Shown one piece after another: positions 1-6,785 of a stretch of 8,793 nt of DNA. The first letter of the stretch is position 1, and the number at the start of each line of letters is the position of its first letter. A program made the translations under genes and the position numbers. Below the pieces are notes generated by a model, which saw nothing but the letters and a program-made list of their open reading frames with translations, searched no databases and was not told where the DNA came from. Origin of the DNA: JANLSO01 sp031362405 (lineage in GTDB: Bacteria > Actinomycetota > Thermoleophilia > Miltoncostaeales > Miltoncostaeaceae); NCBI GenBank assembly GCA_031362405.1, contig JANLSO010000127.1, positions 1 through 8,793 of the forward strand. The letters are read 5' to 3'.

Positions 1-1281
1 GTAGTAGAAGCCCGCGGGTAGAGGGGCGTTGATCCACTCAAGGGCGGAACTCGCGATGGACATTGCCTGCTCCGACGACCCCAATTGGTACTTGAAGACG
101 ATCGGGAAGATCTGGATGAATAAAGCCACGAACGCGGCGACGGCGGTTCCCCACCGAGGACGGGCGACTGTTGCGGCAAGCAGGGCAACACCCGGCACGG
201 CCAGGATCAGGTGGTCGTATGCCCCCACCAAGAGGGTGATCCGCGGCATCGCCAGCAGCGACAGGGCCGACGCGCTGGCGTAGGCCATGCACAGGCGCAG
301 CGGAGCGTCCGCTTTACCCATGGCGTTGACCACGCCGAGGCCCAGGAGGATCAAGACGACCGCGACGAGGCCGATGGTCAGCCCGCGCGATAGTCCGATC
401 TGCTGGGCGACCGCGACGGGCACCCCGAGACGATCGTACGTACGGGTTTCCTCGATGAACTCGCTGACCCAATTCGGGGCGAGTGCAAACGAGATCGCCA
501 GGAGTGCTCCCATCGTCGCTCCGAACGCGTAGAGGCCGCGCCGGGAACGGTCGTGCACCAATAGGACGACCAGTGCGATGGCGACCCCGAAGACGGCAAA
601 TTGGGGCTTGAAAGTCGTCAACGCCGCGAGCACCCCGACCGTTATCCACTGCCGCCGTAGAAGTGCGAAGCAGAGCCACGCCTGGAGCACCCCGAGAAGG
701 AGTGCCGGCTGCTGCAGATACGCGGCCGTCTGCCACTGCGGCAGGTAGTAGACGAGGATGCTGGACCCCGCGAGCGTCAGCGGCAGGGGCAGCCTCCTGT
801 CTGACGCCTGCCAGGCGATCAGCGCCAACAACGCCATGAACCCGAATGTCATCAGCCAGGTAAAGACGGCACCGGCGACAGCGAACGGCAGGAGTGTCAA
901 CGGTGCCAACAGCACGACCGTCCACATCGGGTAGTAGAAGCGGTTGAGGTCCGAGTCGGCCGGGCTCAGGTGCTTCAGCATCTCCTTCTTCACCAACGGT
1001 CCGTAGGGCGACTCGTGGTGTGCCCAGGCCAGCCGCGTTCCAAGCAACCTCGGGTAGACGTCTGAGCGTCCGTCGCACTTCGGTGCAGTTTCAGGAATGC
1101 ACGCGGGGTTCGAATAAACCCGCCCACCACCCCCGAGAAGTCCGTCACCGACCCTGACGACACCAAAACCGATGACGAGGGCGGTCGCCACTGCGAGGAG
1201 GGCCGCGAGCCATGGCCGTCGCGGCCACCAGCCGAACTTGCGTTGTCGGGCGCGTGCGCCGGAGTGGTCGTTCGAGGACAT
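1..1281 (-). CDS. Multi-pass membrane glycosyltransferase-like protein, GT87/DUF2029 type (3' end outside window)
   Basis: The minus strand is open from an ATG at 1281 to the window edge, giving 427 codons without a stop; the C-terminus is missing. The N-terminus is short and basic (about residues 8-22), followed by a membrane segment at about 24-44. A periplasmic-side loop (about 50-115) contains two cysteines, C61 and C69, and a SPYGP stretch at 91-95. Further hydrophobic segments lie at about 118-158, 166-182, 192-208, 214-242, 252-268, 300-320, 331-350, 357-373 and 378-396. Family-like signatures are KPQFAV (225-230), between membrane segments, and YDHLILAVP (355-363); both resemble the KPQ and D-H motifs I know from DUF2029/GT87 polyprenyl-phosphate-mannose-dependent transferases. 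Such enzymes add a sugar from a polyprenyl-phosphate donor on the outer face of the membrane. The acceptor and sugar here are unknown. No strong Shine-Dalgarno precedes the ATG. The gene is divergent from the plus-strand cluster. The membrane topology is solid; the GT87 assignment is by motif recall only. Confidence 0.8.
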   Translation of the reverse strand, partial: MSSNDHSGARARQRKFGWWPRRPWLAALLAVATALVIGFGVVRVGDGLLGGGGRVYSNPACIPETAPKCDGRSDVYPRLLGTRLAWAHHESPYGPLVKKEMLKHLSPADSDLNRFYYPMWTVVLLAPLTLLPFAVAGAVFTWLMTFGFMALLALIAWQASDRRLPLPLTLAGSSILVYYLPQWQTAAYLQQPALLLGVLQAWLCFALLRRQWITVGVLAALTTFKPQFAVFGVAIALVVLLVHDRSRRGLYAFGATMGALLAISFALAPNWVSEFIEETRTYDRLGVPVAVAQQIGLSRGLTIGLVAVVLILLGLGVVNAMGKADAPLRLCMAYASASALSLLAMPRITLLVGAYDHLILAVPGVALLAATVARPRWGTAVAAFVALFIQIFPIVFKYQLGSSEQAMSIASSALEWINAPLPAGFYY

Positions 1282-1635
1282 TCGCCTAACGCTACCGGTT
1301 GGTGGAGGATCTCCTTTGGCCCGGTGCCTCGCCGTCGCTCTGGCAGCCCCTTTCTGGGTCATGCTCGAACGATGCCGACGGGTCCAGGGTATTCTTTTGG
1401 GACGACGGGATCTGGCTGACCGCAAAGGACCCATCGGGTTCTTCTGTCGCGATTGGTTTTCCCGGGCGCTACCGGCCTTCCGTTAACGCGGCCGTGGTCG
1501 TAGACGCCCCGCACTGGGCGACTCCTGACCAACTTCCCCCTACAAAGGCGTGTTCCGCTTGCTGCCTACCGCGCTCGGCATCCCGGCGTCCACCTCGACC
1601 CGGATGCTTCCCTGCCGGCCGACGCCGACGCGCTC
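1282..1635. other. Divergent intergenic region with coding-like signal in its second half
   Basis: This stretch separates the start of the leftward membrane gene from the first usable start codon of the rightward methyltransferase gene. It should hold promoters for both directions, but I see no convincing -35/-10 pair, operator repeat or terminator. It does not look like plain spacer. The plus frame beginning at 1299 is open and reads like protein up to about 1540 (for example GFPGRYRPSVNAAVVV near 1463-1510). The frame of the downstream methyltransferase is open from just after a TAG at 1501-1503 and reads like protein from about 1561 (RHPGVHLDPDASLPADADAL). The two frames differ by one base and meet near a run of five C at 1536-1540. 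It could be a frameshifted 5' part of the methyltransferase gene, a gene remnant, or chance open frames in GC-rich DNA. Confidence 0.5.
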
Positions 1636-2466
1636 GTGAGTGATCTCTCGACGGGGCGCCCGCGGATCGTCGCTCGCGCTGGCTCGACCCTGGGAGCGCT
1701 TGCGGGGAGGGCTATCCCGGTCGAGTTCCAACCCCCGCCCGTGGGCTTCGTTCGCCGACTCGTCGCGCGTACCGGGTACTTTCGGTTGCGAACGACGATC
1801 GCCGCCCACGGCGATCACATTCCCGATGCACACCTATACCAGCCGCTCTATTCCCCGTGGCTGGGTGATCCTGAATTCGAGCGTGTTTACGCGGCGGCCT
1901 CCGGCCGGACGCTCGTCAGCCGCGATCGCTGCTTCGTGCTCTGGCGGACCCTGCAACAGGCCCTCAACCTTGACGGCGACCTTCTTGAGTGCGGAGTCTT
2001 CCGAGGTGGCACCGCACTTCTCGAGGCGACCACCGTTCGGGACCTCGGAAAGGAACGCCCGCTCCATCTCGTCGACAGTTTCGCGGGGATGCCCGACACC
2101 ACCGACGGGGTCGATCGCTTCCGGGAGGGTGACTTCGCTTCGACGTCGTATGAGGACGTCCGCCGGGCACTCGAACCTTTTGCGTTCGCGACGGTTCATC
2201 AGGGATTCATTCCCGAGATTCTCGAGGATCTGCCCATCGAGCGCCTCGCCTGGGCCTACATCGATGTCGACATCTACGCGGCTGCGGCAGACAGCCTCGA
2301 GTTCATCTACCCGCGTCTCGCTGCCGGCGGTGTGATCGTCCTCGATGACTATGGCTTTCCAAGCTGTCCCGGCGTGCGGCGAGCGATGGACGAGTTCTTT
2401 GCCGGCCGCCCTGAAGTCCCGCTTTGCCTGCCGACAGGGCAGGGCCTTGTGGTCAAGCTCCCGTAA
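1636..2466 (+). CDS. TylF/MycF-type sugar O-methyltransferase
   Basis: The 276-residue product matches the macrocin O-methyltransferase (TylF) family, SAM- and metal-dependent enzymes that methylate hydroxyls of sugars in antibiotics and surface glycans. The recognisable domain starts near residue 80 (DPEFERVYAA) and runs to the C-terminus. The SAM-binding loop ECGVFRGGTA is at 118-127. LVDSFAGMPD at 145-154 is the family's acidic motif after strand 2. YIDVDIY (208-214) and VLDDYG (235-240) supply the aspartates that bind the divalent metal in MycF/NovP. All key residues appear present, so an active enzyme is likely. The start is uncertain: GTG at 1636 is the first standard start in the frame after an in-frame TAG at 1501, but it has no Shine-Dalgarno, and protein-like sequence continues upstream of it. 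The next gene begins 13 bases after the TAA, so the two are probably co-transcribed. The substrate is probably a glycan or its sugar precursor, inferred from neighbours only. Confidence 0.85.
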   Translation: MSDLSTGRPRIVARAGSTLGALAGRAIPVEFQPPPVGFVRRLVARTGYFRLRTTIAAHGDHIPDAHLYQPLYSPWLGDPEFERVYAAASGRTLVSRDRCFVLWRTLQQALNLDGDLLECGVFRGGTALLEATTVRDLGKERPLHLVDSFAGMPDTTDGVDRFREGDFASTSYEDVRRALEPFAFATVHQGFIPEILEDLPIERLAWAYIDVDIYAAAADSLEFIYPRLAAGGVIVLDDYGFPSCPGVRRAMDEFFAGRPEVPLCLPTGQGLVVKLP

Positions 2467-2479
2467 CCCGGCTGACTCG

Positions 2480-3718
2480 ATGACCACATCAGCCACACAC
2501 GGGTCGGCGTCCGATATCGAATTGCTCCTGCCCGACTTCGACGTCAGCGATCCTGAGCTTTCGATCGTGATCCCGGCGCTCAACGAGGCGCTCACGATCG
2601 GCGATTTCGTTGCCGGGTGTCATGAAGGGATGGCGAGGGCTGGAGTCCGCGGCGAGATCCTCATCGTCGACAGCTCCACCGACGCAACCGCGGAGATTGC
2701 GCGCGCTGCGGGAGCTCGGGTTCTGCGCGTTCCAAAGAACGGTCTCGGGGCCGCGTACACGGATGCGATCCCCTACATCCGCGGTGCGTGGATCATCATG
2801 GGTGACTGCGACTGCACCTACGACTTTCGCAACCTCGACGTCTTCGTCGAGCGCTTGCGCACCGGAGACGAATACGTCATGGGGTCGCGCTGGAAAGGCT
2901 CGATCGAGAAGGGGGCCATGCCCCCCCTTCACCAGTATCTCGGCACGCCGGTGACCACGTGGATCCTCAACCGCCTCTATTCAAGCCGCTTCTCGGACAT
3001 CCACTGCGGTATGCGCGGGATCACCAAGGACGCATTCGAGCGGATGGACCTACGATCGCGTTCGTGGGAGTACGCGTCGGAGATGGTCATCAAGTCGGTG
3101 CATATGAAGCTGCGCACCAGCGAGGTGCCGGTGACGTTCTACAAGGACCGCGACGGGCGCCTCAGCCACCACAAGCGTTCTGGCTGGTTCTCGCCCTGGT
3201 TCGCCGCCTGGATCAACCTGCGGGCAATGTTCGTCCACGGAAGCAGTTTCTTCCTGCTGTGGCCGGGCCTGGTGGTTCTCGCCCTCGGCTTGGTCCTGAC
3301 GCTCGGTCTCACGGGCGGTCCGGTCACCATCGGTCCGATCCGCCTTCAGCTCTACGCCATGCTGGCTGGTGCAACCCTGACCGTCATCGGCCTTTCGAGT
3401 TTTCTCATGGGTGTCGTTTCACAGACGCTTTTCGACTACACGGGGGTCCACTCTCGGCGCTGGGTGCGCGTCTTCCCCTATAGCCGCACGACCCTCTCCG
3501 CGATCGGGGGTGGGTTCGCAGGCCTGCTTCTCGTTGTGCCCCTCGTCGTGCGCTACGTGTCGAATGACTTCGCGCTGGGGCCCCCCGGAAACGTTGAGAA
3601 CCATCTCGCCATCGCGGGCCTCACGCTCCTGATGACATCGTTCTTGATCTTCGGCTTCACTCTCCTGCTGCACGGTGTGCTTGTCGCTACGGAGCGAGGT
3701 CGGTGGCGTGCCGACTGA
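2480..3718 (+). CDS. Family 2 glycosyltransferase with C-terminal membrane domain (polyprenyl-phosphate-sugar synthase type)
   Basis: The 412-residue product has a GT-A family 2 domain (about 27-230) followed by a membrane domain of about four segments (roughly 255-278, 290-316, 342-359, 378-401). Family signatures are LSIVIPALNEA (27-37) at the nucleotide-binding start, IVDSSTDAT (62-70), and the acidic metal/nucleotide motif GDCDCTYD (108-115) with D109 and D111. MGSRWKG (134-140) and DIHCGMRG (173-180) are also typical. This matches DPM1/dolichol-phosphate-glucose-synthase-like enzymes, which move a sugar from a nucleotide donor to polyprenyl phosphate at the inner face of the membrane. 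The ATG at 2480 is chosen because it lies just after the preceding stop and leaves about 27 residues before the first strand. An in-frame ATG at 2345 would overlap the methyltransferase gene by 122 bases and add an unrelated-looking N-terminus. The sugar is unknown. The Cys residues in the acidic motif are unusual in my recollection of the family. Confidence 0.88.
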   Translation: MTTSATHGSASDIELLLPDFDVSDPELSIVIPALNEALTIGDFVAGCHEGMARAGVRGEILIVDSSTDATAEIARAAGARVLRVPKNGLGAAYTDAIPYIRGAWIIMGDCDCTYDFRNLDVFVERLRTGDEYVMGSRWKGSIEKGAMPPLHQYLGTPVTTWILNRLYSSRFSDIHCGMRGITKDAFERMDLRSRSWEYASEMVIKSVHMKLRTSEVPVTFYKDRDGRLSHHKRSGWFSPWFAAWINLRAMFVHGSSFFLLWPGLVVLALGLVLTLGLTGGPVTIGPIRLQLYAMLAGATLTVIGLSSFLMGVVSQTLFDYTGVHSRRWVRVFPYSRTTLSAIGGGFAGLLLVVPLVVRYVSNDFALGPPGNVENHLAIAGLTLLMTSFLIFGFTLLLHGVLVATERGRWRAD

Positions 3719-3832
3719 GGTCAGGCGCGACCGGCCATGCCACGGCGGCTTGCCGCCCCAGGCGATACGGTGCCGCCGCCACAAGCTGGGCATCAGCGCA
3801 CGTGCCGTCGCCCGCGTCCCGAAGGGAAATCA
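3719..3832 (+). promoter_or_regulatory. Spacer upstream of the sugar-modification operon
   Basis: These 114 bases lie between the glycosyltransferase stop and the TTG start of the isomerase, the longest gap among the plus-strand genes after 1636. A promoter for the downstream five-gene run could sit here, but I see no clear -35/-10 match. A short perfect inverted repeat, GGCGGC-TT-GCCGCC at 3744-3757, has a stem too short and no T-run to count as a terminator. The assignment as a regulatory spacer is by position only. Confidence 0.3.
3822..3827 (+). promoter_or_regulatory. Ribosome binding site that fixes the isomerase TTG start
   Basis: AAGGGA lies five bases before the TTG at 3833 and is the best Shine-Dalgarno-like sequence near the start of this gene. 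It supports the TTG over an in-frame ATG at 3737, which would add 32 residues rich in Pro and Arg that do not resemble an isomerase N-terminus. Confidence 0.6.
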
Positions 3833-4444
3833 TTGAGCTTCGCTGAGCAGTACATCGCCGAGACGATCGACATCCTCGGTCGCGTCGACGCAACCGCCGT
3901 CGAAGCGGTTGCGCAGGCGCTGGCCGCCGTGCGTGAGCGCGGGGGGCGGCTCTTCATCCTCGGTGTCGGCGGCTCGGCGGGCCACGCGTCGCACGCCGTC
4001 AACGATTTCCGCAAGATCTGCGAGCTTGAGGCCTACGCCCCGACCGACAACGTCTCGGAACTCACGGCTCGGACCAACGACGAGGGATGGGACACGACGT
4101 TTTCGGCGTGGCTGCGCGGTTCGCGGCTGCGCGCCGAGGACGGCCTTCTGGTGCTCTCGGTCGGAGGCGGCGACGCTGCGCGCGGGGTCTCGGCGAACAT
4201 CGTCGGTGCGATCGAGCTGGCCGCCGAGGTGGGCGCGACGGTGACGGGCATCGTCGGCCGCGACGGCGGCGAGACCGCGCGCCGCGCGGATGCATGCGTC
4301 GTCATCCCCCCACAGGTCGCCGCGCGGATCACGCCCCACACCGAGGGCCTCGCGGCGGTGGTCTGGCACCTGCTCGTCTCGCACCCCGCGCTCGCGATGA
4401 CCGCGACCAAGTGGGAGAGCGTCGTGCCCGGGACATCCGCATGA
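3833..4444 (+). CDS. SIS-domain sugar isomerase, GmhA-like (phosphoheptose isomerase family)
   Basis: The 203-residue product is one SIS domain, close in length to E. coli GmhA (192 residues). GmhA converts sedoheptulose 7-phosphate to D-glycero-D-manno-heptose 7-phosphate in the cytosol. LFILGVGGSAGHASH (40-54) is the phosphosugar-binding loop, TNDEGWDTTFSAW (81-93) aligns with the GNDFGFNDIFS region of GmhA, and VTGIVGRDGG (137-146) aligns with VITLTGKDGG. W178-H179 in the C-terminal helix aligns with the catalytic His180 of GmhA. Differences stand out: the catalytic Glu65 position appears to be Asp58, and the usual STSGNS phosphate loop is replaced by a longer SVGGGDAARGVS (109-120). I recall similar SIS proteins in other bacteria, so this looks like a conserved subfamily rather than a decayed gene, but its substrate is not certain. 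The stop overlaps the next gene's start by four bases (ATGA), implying coupled translation. Confidence 0.82.
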   Translation: MSFAEQYIAETIDILGRVDATAVEAVAQALAAVRERGGRLFILGVGGSAGHASHAVNDFRKICELEAYAPTDNVSELTARTNDEGWDTTFSAWLRGSRLRAEDGLLVLSVGGGDAARGVSANIVGAIELAAEVGATVTGIVGRDGGETARRADACVVIPPQVAARITPHTEGLAAVVWHLLVSHPALAMTATKWESVVPGTSA

Positions 4445-5424
4445 AAATCGCCCGGGTGCTGATCGTCGGCGGCGCCGGCTTCATTGGAAGCCACTTCGCC
4501 GACGCCCTCCTCGCCGACGCCACCACCGAGAAGGTGACCGTCTACGACGACTTCAGCTCCGGTCAGGAATGGCATCTCGCGCACCACGCCGAGGATTCGC
4601 GCCTTTCGATCGTGCGCGGCGACGCTAACGACCGCCCGCGCCTCGCGGAGGCCATGGCGGGCCATGACCTCATCGTCCATCTGGCCTCGAACCCCGACAT
4701 CGCCGCGGCGATGACCGATCCGACCATCGACTTCACGCTCGGCACGGAGATCACCCAAAACGTCGTCGAGGCGATGCGCCTCGCCGGGGTGCCCGCGATC
4801 GTCTACGCCTCGGGCAGCGGCATCTACGGAGACCTCGGCGAATTCGAGGCCCACGAAGACCACGGCCCTGTTATTCCGGTGTCGACGTACGGCGCCAGCA
4901 AGCTCGCCGGCGAGGCATTGATCTCGGCGTACGCGTACATGTTCGGGATACGCGGTCGGGCGTTCCGTTTCGGCAACGTCGTCGGCCGTCGGCAGACACA
5001 CGGTGTCGGCTTCGATTTCGTGCGGCGGCTGCGCGCCGACCCGACGCGCCTCGAAGTCATGGGTGACGGCTCGCAGAGTAAGAGCTACGTACTGGCCCCG
5101 GATATTGTCCGTGCGGTTCTGCAGACCGCCCGTGACGCCGACGACGGCCCCCCCTTCGCCGTCAGCAACGTCGCGACCGGCGACTACATCACGGTGAGAG
5201 AGATTGCCGATTTGGCGGTCGAGGTCGTGGGTCTCGAGCCCGGCTCCGTGGAGATCGTCTACGGAGACCAGCCGCGCGGCTGGGCGGGCGATGTTCCGGT
5301 CATCCGACTCTCGACGGACCGCATTCAGAGCACCGGCTGGAAGTGCTCGGCGGGCTCACGCGAGGCGCTGCGCGCCTCGATGCTCGCGATGATCACCGAC
5401 CTCGACGCCGGGCTCGGTCAGTGA
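4441..5424 (+). CDS. NAD-dependent epimerase/dehydratase (extended SDR, nucleotide-sugar type)
   Basis: The 327-residue product is an extended short-chain dehydrogenase of GalE/RmlB type, the usual length for that group. The Rossmann motif GGAGFIG is at 10-16, followed by the acidic end of strand 2 (YDDFSSG, 35-41), which favours NAD(H). D61 in RGDANDR (59-65) fits the adenine-contacting position. The catalytic set is Ser124/Ser126 in YASGSGIYG (122-130) and Tyr150-xxx-Lys154 in STYGASKLAGE (148-158). The substrate side carries FRFGNVVG (176-183) and MGDGSQSKSYV (207-217), typical of nucleotide-sugar enzymes. The reaction could be 4-epimerisation, 4,6-dehydration or another step on a nucleotide-activated sugar; I cannot tell which. 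The ATG at 4441 overlaps the isomerase stop and sits directly before the Rossmann strand. Its position between GmhA-like and GmhB-like genes suggests an NDP-heptose or similar substrate, which is inference. Confidence 0.88.
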   Translation: MKIARVLIVGGAGFIGSHFADALLADATTEKVTVYDDFSSGQEWHLAHHAEDSRLSIVRGDANDRPRLAEAMAGHDLIVHLASNPDIAAAMTDPTIDFTLGTEITQNVVEAMRLAGVPAIVYASGSGIYGDLGEFEAHEDHGPVIPVSTYGASKLAGEALISAYAYMFGIRGRAFRFGNVVGRRQTHGVGFDFVRRLRADPTRLEVMGDGSQSKSYVLAPDIVRAVLQTARDADDGPPFAVSNVATGDYITVREIADLAVEVVGLEPGSVEIVYGDQPRGWAGDVPVIRLSTDRIQSTGWKCSAGSREALRASMLAMITDLDAGLGQ

Positions 5425-6005
5425 CAACCCAGGCCCTGCGGCCCGCGGTTTTTCTCGACCGCGATGGGGTTCTCAACGAGGTCGTGGTACGCGACGGCCG
5501 GCCGCATCCGCCACCCGACGTCGAGCACATGAGGCTGCTGCCCGGCGTTTCGCAGGCCTGCGAAACACTTCGCGCGGCCGGCTTACCCCTGATCGTCGTG
5601 ACCAATCAGCCCGATATCGGCCGTGGCACCGCCGACGCGGCGCACGTCGCGCGCATCAACGAGCGGCTGCGCGAGTCGCTCGATCTCGATGAGGTCATCG
5701 TCTGTCCCCACGACGACGCCGACGACTGCCCGTGTCGTAAGCCGCGGCCGGGCATGCTGCTCGATGCTGCCGGCCGCTATGGCATCGATCTTTCCGCGAG
5801 CGTGATGGTCGGCGATCGCTGGCGCGACATTGAGGCGGGGAAAGCCGCCGGCACCCGGACCGTCTTCATCGATCGCGACTACGCCGAGCGTCAACCGATC
5901 GACCCCGATTTCACCGTTCGTGAGCTCGCGGATGGAATTTCATGGATCCTCGACGCGACGGCGTCGCCGTCGGCCGTCAGAGATCTCACGGACAGCGCCA
6001 CCTGA
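5421..6005 (+). CDS. HAD-family phosphatase, GmhB-like (heptose bisphosphate phosphatase / HisB-N group)
   Basis: The 194-residue product matches the HAD-IIIA group that includes GmhB, the D-glycero-D-manno-heptose 1,7-bisphosphate 7-phosphatase. The nucleophile motif FLDRDGVLNE (11-20) gives D13 and the acid/base D15. VVTNQPDIGRG (59-69) is motif II. Zinc-type ligands C95, H97, C103 and C105 lie in CPHDDADDCPC, followed by the motif III lysine in RKPRPG (106-111). VMVGDRWRDIEAGKAAG (128-144) is motif IV with D132 and D136. All catalytic residues are present. The zinc loop is shorter (five residues between H97 and C103) than in E. coli GmhB as I remember it. The GTG at 5421 overlaps the preceding stop (GTGA) and starts just before the first strand. 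Histidinol-phosphate phosphatase is an alternative, but the sugar neighbours favour a phosphosugar. The residues after about 180 look like a poorly ordered tail. Confidence 0.87.
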   Translation: MTTQALRPAVFLDRDGVLNEVVVRDGRPHPPPDVEHMRLLPGVSQACETLRAAGLPLIVVTNQPDIGRGTADAAHVARINERLRESLDLDEVIVCPHDDADDCPCRKPRPGMLLDAAGRYGIDLSASVMVGDRWRDIEAGKAAGTRTVFIDRDYAERQPIDPDFTVRELADGISWILDATASPSAVRDLTDSAT

Positions 6006-6784
6006 TGACTACCCATGACCCGTCGGCCGTCGACGATTGGGATGCTCACTGGCGCGACTACGCGACGGCGGTTCAAGCGAACCCCGCTCAGCTCTACCGG
6101 CACGATGTGATTGCCCGAATCCTTGGTGAGGAACCGCGCTCACCGGCCCGAATCCTCGACCTGGGAAGCGGCCAGGGCGATTTTCTTGTGCGCGCGGCGC
6201 GAGTATTCCCCACTGCTGAGCTCGCGGGCATCGAGCTGAGTACATTCGGGATCGAGGTTTCGCAGGCGAAGGTCCCGTCAGCGCGCTTCTTCCGTGTCGA
6301 TGTCACAGACGCAGGGGCGATTCCCATCGAACTCCTGGGCTGGGCAACGCACGTCGTCTGCTCGGAGGTACTGGAGCACGTTGACGACGACGCGGGGCTC
6401 ATCCGGGCCGCACGCCCGCTCATGTCGCCGGGATGCCGGATCGTCGTCACCGTTCCTGGCGGACGTATGTCGGCGTTCGATCATCACATCGGTCATCGAC
6501 GCCACTACGACCCGGCGATGATCACCAACGTCCTTCACAGTGCCGGGCTCCGGGTCGAACGGGCCCAGCGGGCGGGCTTCCCCGCGTTCAACGTCTACCG
6601 TGCGATGGTCATCGCACGCGGCGGCCGTCTGGTTTCGGACGTGTCTGAGGAGGGATCGGGGGCCGCTGTAGGTCGCGTGGCCAAGGCGGCCATGGCGACG
6701 ATGAGGCCTCTCTTTCGGTTGAACCGCGACTCCTCACGTTTCGGCCTCCAAATCGTGGCGGTAGCCTCCGAACCGTCCGAGTGA
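6005..6784 (+). CDS. Class I SAM-dependent methyltransferase
   Basis: The 259-residue product has a Rossmann-type methyltransferase core. Motif I is ILDLGSGQGDF (50-60), the acidic end of strand 2 is GIELS (75-79), and VCSEVLEHVDD (118-128) is the motif IV region common in the Methyltransf_11/UbiE-like group. IVVTVPGG (146-153) is the post-motif strand, followed by an HHIGHRRHY stretch (160-168), where histidines cluster near the likely active site. The acceptor cannot be read from the sequence. Being inside a sugar operon, it may methylate an activated sugar, a lipid-linked sugar or a glycan end. The ATG at 6005 shares its A with the TGA of the phosphatase gene (TGATG), so translation is probably coupled. 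The TGA at 6782-6784 is one base before the GtrA start. A hydrophilic C-terminal part (about 210-250) is less familiar. Confidence 0.85.
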   Translation: MTTHDPSAVDDWDAHWRDYATAVQANPAQLYRHDVIARILGEEPRSPARILDLGSGQGDFLVRAARVFPTAELAGIELSTFGIEVSQAKVPSARFFRVDVTDAGAIPIELLGWATHVVCSEVLEHVDDDAGLIRAARPLMSPGCRIVVTVPGGRMSAFDHHIGHRRHYDPAMITNVLHSAGLRVERAQRAGFPAFNVYRAMVIARGGRLVSDVSEEGSGAAVGRVAKAAMATMRPLFRLNRDSSRFGLQIVAVASEPSE

Positions 6785-6785
6785 C

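Noticed and set aside
314..1078. Open minus-strand frame of 254 codons
   Set aside because: Arg/Pro-rich, motif-free product that lies wholly inside the better membrane-protein frame on the same strand; an out-of-frame shadow.
1172..1486. Open plus-strand frame of 104 codons
   Set aside because: The first part is antisense to the membrane gene and the product has no recognisable features; the frame starting at 1299 reads more like protein over the intergenic part.
2345..2479. Earlier ATG for the family 2 glycosyltransferase
   Set aside because: It would overlap the methyltransferase gene by 122 bases, and the extra 45 residues look like an out-of-frame reading; the ATG at 2480 sits just after the previous stop.
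3744..3757. Inverted repeat GGCGGC-TT-GCCGCC as a terminator
   Set aside because: The stem is very short once a loop is allowed and no T-run follows; such repeats are expected by chance in GC-rich DNA.
3737..3832. Earlier ATG for the SIS isomerase
   Set aside because: The added residues are Pro/Arg-rich and unlike an isomerase N-terminus, while the TTG at 3833 has an AAGGGA ribosome site five bases upstream.
4087..4440. N-terminal extension of the SDR inside the isomerase gene
   Set aside because: The extension is an Arg-rich shadow of the isomerase frame; the ATG at 4441 directly precedes the Rossmann motif.
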